Positions 26,540 to 33,327 of a stretch of DNA of 33,327 bases are shown in pieces. Made by a program: the position numbers and the translations under genes. The notes under the pieces are model-generated. The model was not told where the DNA came from, searched no databases, and saw nothing but the letters and a program-made list of their open reading frames with translations. Positions within the stretch are counted from its first letter, which is position 1. Each line of letters starts with the position of its first letter. The DNA comes from Streptococcus sp. oral taxon 431. GTDB lineage: Bacteria; Bacillota; Bacilli; Lactobacillales; Streptococcaceae. Location: positions 3,558 to 36,884 of the forward strand of contig NZ_JALDUI010000005.1 in the NCBI RefSeq assembly GCF_023115445.1, written 5' to 3'.

Positions 26540-26634
26540 AGTAAAATCATTCACTAAATGTACATTCAGTTTTGTATGATTTTCTACAAATTATAGAAAA
26601 AAGAATCAAAAGTATGATTTTTATACCGCTAGTA

Positions 26635-26661
26635 TTGAAGTTTCTTATATTATTTTATAAA
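26635..26661 (+). promoter_or_regulatory. Possible bgaA promoter
   Basis: TTGAAG (26635-26640) and TATAAA (26656-26661) with a 15-bp spacer. The spacing is short, so this is tentative. Confidence 0.35.
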
Positions 26662-26686
26662 ATAGAAGTTAAAGACTACTGTAAAA

Positions 26687-26721
26687 GTAGAGCGCTTACA
26701 TAAAAATGGAAGCGGTTACCA
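26687..26721 (+). promoter_or_regulatory. Two cre-like sites before bgaA
   Basis: GTAGAGCGCTTACA (26687-26700; its reverse strand begins TGTAAGCGCT) and TGGAAGCGGTTACCA (26707-26721) both resemble CcpA operators. The second lies just before the AAGGAGG ribosome site of bgaA, so binding would block transcription or early elongation. Confidence 0.6.
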
Positions 26722-26737
26722 ATATAAGGAGGATCTT

Positions 26738-29700
26738 ATGGGAAAAGATCATTGGAATCGAAAAAGAGTGTATAGTATCCGGAAATTTACGGTGGGTACT
26801 TGCTCAGTGCTCATCGGTACTTGCTCGGTATTATTTGGAGCAAGTGTAGCTGGTGCAAATCCGGTAGCTGCGGAAGAAACTCCGATTACAGTTGCTACAG
26901 AAAAAGTAGAGGACGAATCTAAAAAAGAGAACCTTGTTGAAACGGCAAATTCAGTTGCTGATGAAGCGGTTGCTCCAAGCCATGAAGCTGAAAAAGCACA
27001 GGACGATCAAACTCTACAATCAGACTCTGACAAAAAAGAGGATTCCATGCTAGATAAGAAACCTCAAGTAATTACTCAAGACCAATCTTCTCAAACGGAA
27101 AAACCGGACCTAAAACCGGCTACCAGTGAGGAGGTAAATCAGTTGGTTGAGGCTCGTAAAGTAGAATTTAACCAAAACTGGCATTTCAAACTCAATGCTA
27201 ATGCCAAAGATGCTATCAAGCCAGATGCTGATGTATCAAGCTGGAAGAAACTAGACCTTCCTCATGATTGGAGTATCTATAACGACTTCGACCATCAGTC
27301 ACCTGCCCAAAATGAAGGTGGACAACTCAATGGTGGGGATGCTTGGTATCGCAAGACCTTTAAACTAGATGAAAAAGACCTTAACAAGAATGTTCGTTTG
27401 GTCTTTGATGGAGTTTATATGGATTCGCAAGTCTATGTAAACGGTCAGCTAGTCGGTCACTATCCAAATGGTTACAACCAATTCTCTTATGACATCACTG
27501 ACTATCTCAATAAAGACGGTCGTGAAAACGTCATTGCAGTTCATGCAATCAATAAACAACCAAGTAGCCGTTGGTACTCAGGAAGTGGTATCTACCGTGA
27601 TGTTACTCTTCAAGTGACAGACAAATTGCATGTTGCCAAAAACGGTACAACCATCTTAACTCCAGAGCTTGAAAAACAACAGAATGGTAAGGTTGACACT
27701 CATGTAACAAGTAAGATCGTTAATACTGATGATAAAGATCATGAAATTGTCGCTGAATATCAAATTATCGAACGAAATGGTCAAGCGGTGACGGATGTGG
27801 TTCGTACAGACAGTCAAGTCTTGAAAGCTCATCAATCAACAAGCTTGAATGCGATTTTACAAGTTGAGAAACCAAAACTTTGGACAGTCCTTAACGACAA
27901 GCCTGCCCTTTATGAGTTGGTGACTCGTGTTTATCGTGATGGTCAATTGGTCGATGCTAAGAAAGACTTGTTTGGTTACCGTTACTATAACTGGACACCA
28001 AACGAAGGCTTCTCTCTTAACGGTGAAAAAATGAAATTCCATGGTGTTTCTCTTCACCATGACCACGGGGCTCTGGGAGCAGAAGAAAACTACAAAGCAG
28101 AATACCGTCGCCTGAAACAGATGAAGGATATGGGTGTGAACTCTATCCGTACAACCCACAACCCAGCTAGTGAGCAGACTCTAAAAATTGCGGCAGAGCT
28201 TGGTTTGTTGGTTCAAGAAGAAGCTTTTGATACTTGGTATGGTGGTAAGAAACAGTACGACTACGGCCGTTTCTTTGAAAAAGATGCCACTCACCCAGAA
28301 GCTAAAAAAGGTGAAAAATGGTCTGATTTTGACTTGCGTACCATGGTCGAAAGAGGCAAGAACAACCCAGCTATCTTCATGTGGTCTATCGGTAATGAAA
28401 TCGGTGAAGCTTCAGGAGATCCACATTCTCTAGCGACTGTTAAGCGTTTGGTCAAGGTCATCAAGGACGTTGATAAGACTCGCTATGTCACTATGGGAGC
28501 AGATAAATTCCGTTTCGGTGATGGTAGTGGTGGTCATGAAAAAATCGCTGACGAACTGGATGCGGTTGGATTTAACTATTCAGAAGACAACTACAAGAAA
28601 CTGCGTGCTAAACATCCAAACTGGTTGATTTACGGATCAGAAACTTCTTCTGCAACTCGTACACGTGGAAGCTATTTCCGTCCAGAAAGTGAACTAGTTC
28701 ACAGTAACCAAGCTTACCGTCATTATGAGCAATCAGACTACGGTAATGACCGTGTTGGTTGGGGTAAAACAGCCACTGCATCTTGGACTTTTGACCGTGA
28801 CAATGCAGGTTATGCAGGTCAGTTCATCTGGACAGGTACTGACTATATCGGTGAGCCTACTCCATGGCATAACCAAAACCAAACACCAGTTAAAAGTTCT
28901 TACTTTGGTATCGTAGATACAGCTGGTATTCCAAAACATGACTACTTCTTGTATCAAAGCCAATGGGTTTCTGCTCAGAAGAAACCAATGGTTCACCTGC
29001 TTCCTCACTGGAACTGGGAAGATCCTACTCTGAAAGCTAACGTAGCGGATGCAGATGGTAAGATTCCTGTTCGTGCTTACTCTAACGCTGCAAGTGTTGA
29101 GTTATTCTTGAACGGTGAATCTCTAGGCAAGAAGACCTTTAACAAAAAACAAACAAGTGATGGACGTACTTACCAAGAAGGTGCCAATGCCAAGGAACTT
29201 TATCTTGAGTGGAAGGTTGCTTTCGAAGCTGGAACTTTGGAAGCAGTGGCTCGTGATGAAGCAGGTAATGAAATTGCTCGTGATAAGATTACGACTGCTG
29301 GAGAGCCTGCAGGTGTTCGCTTAGTGAAAGAAGAACATGCTATTGCAGCAGACGGGAAAGACCTCACTTATATTTACTATGAAATCGTTGACCAGGCTGG
29401 TAATGTAGTTCCTACAGCTAACAACCTTGTGCGCTTCCAGTTGCATGGTCAAGGTCAAATTGTCGGTGTGGATAACGGTGAACAAGCTAGCCGTGAGCGT
29501 TACAAAGAACAAGCAGACGGTTCATGGATCCGTAAGGCCTTCAATGGTAAGGGTGTTGTCATTGTTAAATCAACTGAGCAAGCTGGTAAATTTACTTTGA
29601 CTGCTCACTCTGATCTCTTGAAATCTGCTCAAACTACTATCTTCACAGGTAAGAAAGAGCAAGCTGAAAAAACAGTTTTGGGTACAGAAGTACCTAAAGT

Positions 29701-32700
29701 ACGTACGGTTATCGGGCAAGCACCAAAAATGCCTAAGAAAGTGGCATTTATCTACAGTGACGGCAGTCGTGCAAAACTTCCAGTAGAGTGGTCAGCAGTT
29801 GATATCAACGAACCAGGAATTGTTACTGTTAAAGGTGTGGCAGAAGGACGTGAAGTAGAAGCGCGTGTTGAAGTCTTGGCACTCGAAGCAGAACTGCCTG
29901 TCGTTAAGAGAATCGCTCCAAATACAGACCTAAATTCAGTTGACAAATCTGTTTCCTACGTATTGTCAGATGGTACTGTAGCAAGCTATGATGTTAATAA
30001 GTGGGAAATTGCAGCTGAAGACCAAGCTAAACTAGCAATCCCAGGCTCTCGCATCCCAGCAAAAGGTATTTTAGAAGATGAAGAAATCGCTGCGACCTTG
30101 GTAGTTGCAGAAGGGGAAGCTGCTAATCCAGTAGTTCCAAGTGTAACTGTAGCAGATCAAGCGGTTGAAGGTCTTTCAACAGACCAACCTGTAAAATATC
30201 ACAAGCTTGCTTATGGAGCAGCCTTGCCAGAGGTCAAAGCTACAGCTGAAAATGCTCAAGTGACAGTTATTCAAGCTAATGAAGCAAATGGTATGCGTGC
30301 AAGCATCCATGTTCAACCAAACGATGGTGGCCCACTACAAACCTATGCTATCCAATTCCTACAAGAAGCTCCACAAATTGAACGTTTGAGCCTAGAAGTT
30401 GAAAATGCAGCTACTTTGAAAGAAGACCAAACTGTCGGTATCAAGGTCTTGGCTCACTATCAAGACGGTACACAAGCAGTCTTGAAAGCTGATAAGGTTA
30501 CCTTCTCCACTACAGGTGAAGGAGATGTAGCTGTTCGTAAAGGTATGCTTGAATTGCATAAACCTGGTCAAGTAACTCTGAAAGCTCAATTTGAAGGAGC
30601 AGAAGGTCAGATTGACTTAAACATTCAACCAAATACTGAAAGCAAAGTTGTCCAAGCCATCCGTCCAGTTAGTGTCGTGACAGGCTTGAACCAAGAACCA
30701 AGTCTCCCAGCTACAGTAACTGTAGAGTACGACAAAGGATTTCCAAAAGTTCACAAGGTGACTTGGCAAGCAGTCGCTAAGGAAGACCTTGCTAAATACC
30801 ATAGCTTTGATGTTCTTGGTAAAGTAGAAGGGCTTGAAAAAGAGGCTCATGCAAAAGTATCTGTAGAAGGTATCATTGCTGTCGAAGAAGTGAGCGTAAC
30901 AACTCCGATTTCAGAAGCTCCTCAATTGCCAGAGAGTGTTCGTACTTATCACTCAAATGGTCAAGTATCTTCAGCTAAAGTAACTTGGGACGCTATTGAA
31001 CCAAGCCAGTACGCAAATGAAGGCAGCTTTACTGTTACTGGTCATGTTGAAGGAACTCAGTTACCAACCAAACTTCATGTTCGTGTCTCTGCTCAAACAG
31101 AAGTTGGTGCTAACATCTCTGACCAATGGACTGGTTCAGAATTGCCACTTGCCTTTGCATCAGACTCAAATCCAAGTGACTCAGTAGCCAATGTCAATGA
31201 CAAACTAATTTCATATAACAACCAACCAGCAAACCGCTGGACAAACTGGAACCGTACAAGTGAAGCATCCGTAGGAATTCTCTTTGGTGACTCTGGTATC
31301 ATGTCTAAACGATCAGTTGATAACCTCAATGTAGCCTTCCACGAAGACCACGGTGTTGGTGCACCTAAATCCTATGTCATCGAATACTATGTCGGTTCAG
31401 CAACTCCAACAGTTCCTAAGAATCCAAGCTTCGTAGCACGCGAAGACCATGTCTTTAATGACGATAAAAACTGGAAAGAAGTAACAAATCTCAAGGCTCC
31501 AGATCAAGTCAGAGCTGGAGAAATGACCCACTTTAGCTTTGATAAAGTCAACACTTACGCAGTTCGTATCCGCATGGTTAGACCAGATGGTAAATGGGGT
31601 ACTTCTATTACAGAAATGCAAATCTTCTCTAAACAAGTAGCTGCAGCTAAGAATGCTCAAGCACAAATCCAAGTAGATGGAAAAGATTTGCCAAACTTTA
31701 ACCCAGGCTTGACTGACTACTATCTAGAAGCAAGCCAAGGAAAAGCTCCAGCTGTGACAGCAAGTGTCACTGAAAATGGTATTGCAACAGTTGTACCAAG
31801 CGTAGGTGAAGGAGATCCAGTTCGTGTTGTTGTCAAGGCTGAAAACGGAGATATCCTAGGTGAATACCGCCTACACTTCACAAATGATAAAGATTTGCTC
31901 GCAAGTAAACCTGTTGCTGTTTCCAAATCATCTCGCTTGGTTGCTAAAGGACAAACCCTTGAGCTACCAGCAAAAGTTCCTGTTTACTTCACAGGGAAAT
32001 CTGACTATGAAGTGAAAGACTTGGCTGTTGACTGGGAAGCAGTCCCAGCAGAAAATCTAACAAAAGCAGGTGAATTTACAGTTCATGGTCGCGTTTTGGG
32101 TACTGATTTAACTGCTGAAGTAGCTGTGCGTGTAACAGACAAACTCGGAGAAAATCTTTCAGACAACCCAGACTTCGATGACGATAGCAACCGTTCATTT
32201 GCCTCAGCAACTAACGATATTGATCCAAACTCTCATGACCGTGTAGATTATGTTAACGATGGTTCAGATGATGAAACCCGTCGTTGGACCAACTGGTCTC
32301 CAACTCCATCTGAAAATCCAGAAGTTTCAGTAGGAGTTATCTTCAGAGAAAATGGTAAGATTGTTGAACGTACAGTAGCTGAAGGAAGCATTCGTTTCTT
32401 TGCAGATGGTGGAACAGATGCACCTTCTAAACTCGTCCTAGAACGCTATGTGGGACCAGAATTTGATTCACCAGAATATTACTCTAACTACCAACCATAC
32501 GATCCAGAACATCCATTCAACACTCCTTCTAACTGGGAGAAAGTTGAATACCGTGCGGATCAAGAGGTTCAAGCAGGAACTGACATCCATGTAACCTTTG
32601 CACCGGTCAAAGCTAAAGCTATGAGATGGCGCATGGACAGAAAAGCAGACAAGAAGGGTGTGGCTATCACTGAAATGGCCTTTATCGCTCCAAGTGAAGC

Positions 32701-33327
32701 TCCTAAAGACAATACAGCTTCTAAACTTCTAGTAGATGGTAAAGAGCTTGCTGACTTCTCAGAAGATCGTGCAGACTACCAAGTAACTTATAGTGGAAAC
32801 CGTCCTAAAGTGACCGTTGAAGCTGGTGAAAACGTAGCGGCAACAGTTGTTGATAGTGGTGACGATAAACTTCCAGTCTTGGTACGTCTCGTTTCAGAAA
32901 GTGGTAAACACGTCAAGGAATACCGTATCCAATTGACCAAAGAAAAGGTTGAAACTGGAAAAGTTGCCCCAGCTGTTCAGGAAGAGCTTCCTAGCCTAGA
33001 AGTGGTAGAAGAAGCTCTCAGCTTCAAGACAGTGAAGAAAGAAGATCCAACTCTAGCAGAAGGTGAAACTCGTGTAACTCAAGCAGGTCGTGAAGGTAAA
33101 GAACGTATCCTGACTGAAGTAGCACTAGATGGAAGCCGTACTGAAAAACTTCGTGAAACTATTGAAGTACCGCAAGATGAGATTGTCTTAGTCGGAACTA
33201 AGAAAGAAGTATCTGGTAAAACAGATCCAGCTATCCATGAGGTTCCAGAATTTACTGGTGGAGTAAATGGTGTCGAAGCAGCTGTTCATGAAGTTCCAGA
33301 ATACACAGGAGCTATTGGCACAGTAGG
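26738..33327 (+). CDS. bgaA: Cell-surface beta-galactosidase BgaA-like, 3' end outside window
   Basis: Exo-beta-galactosidase that trims terminal galactose from host glycans at the cell surface. The ATG follows AAGGAGG. The frame stays open for 2196 codons to the window edge. It has a YSIRK motif (12-16) in a secretion signal, a Glu/Lys-rich linker, then GH2 domains from about residue 145. Catalytic residues are Glu554 (WSIGNEIGE) and Glu635 (IYGSETSS); the 81-residue spacing equals that of the pneumococcal enzyme as I recall it. Next come bacterial Ig-like modules, two galactose-binding CBM71-like modules (from about 1458 and 1805, each with RWTNW), and a G5 domain (about 2088-2160). After G5 it enters EFTGGVNG/EYTGAIG repeats like those of the metalloproteases. 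The LPxTG anchor must lie to the right. Confidence 0.95.
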   Translation, partial: MGKDHWNRKRVYSIRKFTVGTCSVLIGTCSVLFGASVAGANPVAAEETPITVATEKVEDESKKENLVETANSVADEAVAPSHEAEKAQDDQTLQSDSDKKEDSMLDKKPQVITQDQSSQTEKPDLKPATSEEVNQLVEARKVEFNQNWHFKLNANAKDAIKPDADVSSWKKLDLPHDWSIYNDFDHQSPAQNEGGQLNGGDAWYRKTFKLDEKDLNKNVRLVFDGVYMDSQVYVNGQLVGHYPNGYNQFSYDITDYLNKDGRENVIAVHAINKQPSSRWYSGSGIYRDVTLQVTDKLHVAKNGTTILTPELEKQQNGKVDTHVTSKIVNTDDKDHEIVAEYQIIERNGQAVTDVVRTDSQVLKAHQSTSLNAILQVEKPKLWTVLNDKPALYELVTRVYRDGQLVDAKKDLFGYRYYNWTPNEGFSLNGEKMKFHGVSLHHDHGALGAEENYKAEYRRLKQMKDMGVNSIRTTHNPASEQTLKIAAELGLLVQEEAFDTWYGGKKQYDYGRFFEKDATHPEAKKGEKWSDFDLRTMVERGKNNPAIFMWSIGNEIGEASGDPHSLATVKRLVKVIKDVDKTRYVTMGADKFRFGDGSGGHEKIADELDAVGFNYSEDNYKKLRAKHPNWLIYGSETSSATRTRGSYFRPESELVHSNQAYRHYEQSDYGNDRVGWGKTATASWTFDRDNAGYAGQFIWTGTDYIGEPTPWHNQNQTPVKSSYFGIVDTAGIPKHDYFLYQSQWVSAQKKPMVHLLPHWNWEDPTLKANVADADGKIPVRAYSNAASVELFLNGESLGKKTFNKKQTSDGRTYQEGANAKELYLEWKVAFEAGTLEAVARDEAGNEIARDKITTAGEPAGVRLVKEEHAIAADGKDLTYIYYEIVDQAGNVVPTANNLVRFQLHGQGQIVGVDNGEQASRERYKEQADGSWIRKAFNGKGVVIVKSTEQAGKFTLTAHSDLLKSAQTTIFTGKKEQAEKTVLGTEVPKVRTVIGQAPKMPKKVAFIYSDGSRAKLPVEWSAVDINEPGIVTVKGVAEGREVEARVEVLALEAELPVVKRIAPNTDLNSVDKSVSYVLSDGTVASYDVNKWEIAAEDQAKLAIPGSRIPAKGILEDEEIAATLVVAEGEAANPVVPSVTVADQAVEGLSTDQPVKYHKLAYGAALPEVKATAENAQVTVIQANEANGMRASIHVQPNDGGPLQTYAIQFLQEAPQIERLSLEVENAATLKEDQTVGIKVLAHYQDGTQAVLKADKVTFSTTGEGDVAVRKGMLELHKPGQVTLKAQFEGAEGQIDLNIQPNTESKVVQAIRPVSVVTGLNQEPSLPATVTVEYDKGFPKVHKVTWQAVAKEDLAKYHSFDVLGKVEGLEKEAHAKVSVEGIIAVEEVSVTTPISEAPQLPESVRTYHSNGQVSSAKVTWDAIEPSQYANEGSFTVTGHVEGTQLPTKLHVRVSAQTEVGANISDQWTGSELPLAFASDSNPSDSVANVNDKLISYNNQPANRWTNWNRTSEASVGILFGDSGIMSKRSVDNLNVAFHEDHGVGAPKSYVIEYYVGSATPTVPKNPSFVAREDHVFNDDKNWKEVTNLKAPDQVRAGEMTHFSFDKVNTYAVRIRMVRPDGKWGTSITEMQIFSKQVAAAKNAQAQIQVDGKDLPNFNPGLTDYYLEASQGKAPAVTASVTENGIATVVPSVGEGDPVRVVVKAENGDILGEYRLHFTNDKDLLASKPVAVSKSSRLVAKGQTLELPAKVPVYFTGKSDYEVKDLAVDWEAVPAENLTKAGEFTVHGRVLGTDLTAEVAVRVTDKLGENLSDNPDFDDDSNRSFASATNDIDPNSHDRVDYVNDGSDDETRRWTNWSPTPSENPEVSVGVIFRENGKIVERTVAEGSIRFFADGGTDAPSKLVLERYVGPEFDSPEYYSNYQPYDPEHPFNTPSNWEKVEYRADQEVQAGTDIHVTFAPVKAKAMRWRMDRKADKKGVAITEMAFIAPSEAPKDNTASKLLVDGKELADFSEDRADYQVTYSGNRPKVTVEAGENVAATVVDSGDDKLPVLVRLVSESGKHVKEYRIQLTKEKVETGKVAPAVQEELPSLEVVEEALSFKTVKKEDPTLAEGETRVTQAGREGKERILTEVALDGSRTEKLRETIEVPQDEIVLVGTKKEVSGKTDPAIHEVPEFTGGVNGVEAAVHEVPEYTGAIGTV
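33242..33327 (+). repeat. Start of FTGGVNG-type repeats at BgaA C-terminus
   Basis: VPEFTGGVNGVEAAVHEVPE and the following YTGAIGTVG repeat a VPE-[FY]TG module about 20 residues apart. The module resembles the PEFTGGVNG units at 8788-8820 and 9100-9120. The array is cut by the window edge, so copy number is unknown. Confidence 0.75.

Noticed and set aside
28188..28433. 81-aa plus-strand frame inside bgaA
   Set aside because: It lies out of frame within the conserved GH2 catalytic region and has no ribosome site.
26738..33327. Possible frameshifted or broken beta-galactosidase, because many short frames overlap it
   Set aside because: Frame checks near 28139, 29999, 31799, 32699 and 33242 all fall in the same phase as the ATG at 26738, and the product matches BgaA throughout; it simply lacks a stop within the window.
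1..33327. tRNA, rRNA, insertion sequence or integrase/attachment site
   Set aside because: I found no cloverleaf-like sequence, no transposase or integrase frame, and no direct repeats at the accessory-gene boundaries.

Overview
The window looks like chromosomal DNA from a mitis-group Streptococcus, meaning S. mitis, S. oralis or a close relative of S. pneumoniae. The evidence is three large YSIRK/G5-type surface proteins (two M26-family zinc metalloproteases and a BgaA-type beta-galactosidase), an Etrx1-MsrAB methionine sulfoxide repair pair, a pneumococcal-style housekeeping block (pabB, hydrolase, gki, thyA, DUF3042, miaA, hflX, rnz, SDR), and BOX intergenic repeats, one of them carrying the BOX-A core. 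I cannot name the species from sequence reading alone.

Layout. 1-5019: 3' part of a large M26 metalloprotease gene whose start lies left of the window. 5171-6862: thioredoxin-like lipoprotein plus MsrAB. 6941-7096: wreck of a small XRE regulator gene. 7207-12681: a second, complete M26 metalloprotease that is paralogous to the first but lacks its central GLUG-like domain. 12816-16161: pabB/C, a small alpha/beta hydrolase and a ROK glucokinase. 16263-17102: thyA. 17217-17387 (minus strand): a 56-aa DUF3042 protein. 17508-21959: a tightly packed miaA-hflX-unknown-rnz-SDR run. After a terminator at 21959-21989 the content changes to accessory genes: a three-helix membrane protein with an XRE regulator (22357-22887), a GH13 neopullulanase with a cre site (23129-24880), and two proteins of immunity-associated families, DUF4241 and SMI1/KNR4-SUKH (24932-26223). 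A repeat-rich 514-bp gap (26224-26737) then leads to the 5' part of a BgaA-like cell-wall beta-galactosidase gene, which runs off the right edge.

How the parts fit. The surface proteins cut host proteins (M26) and host or dietary glycans (BgaA), the neopullulanase handles alpha-glucans inside the cell, and CcpA-type cre sites in front of the neopullulanase and bgaA genes suggest both are carbon-repressed. Etrx1-MsrAB repairs oxidised methionines outside the membrane.

Most notable: all three surface proteins carry variants of the same FxGGVxG / GESLVxP repeat module next to G5 domains. The metalloprotease array at 7852-9258 has a two-unit higher-order pattern (A A B A A B A B B). pabB appears to be transcribed leaderlessly from an extended -10 promoter packed against a terminator. 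The DUF4241-SUKH pair is an immunity-type cassette with no visible toxin.
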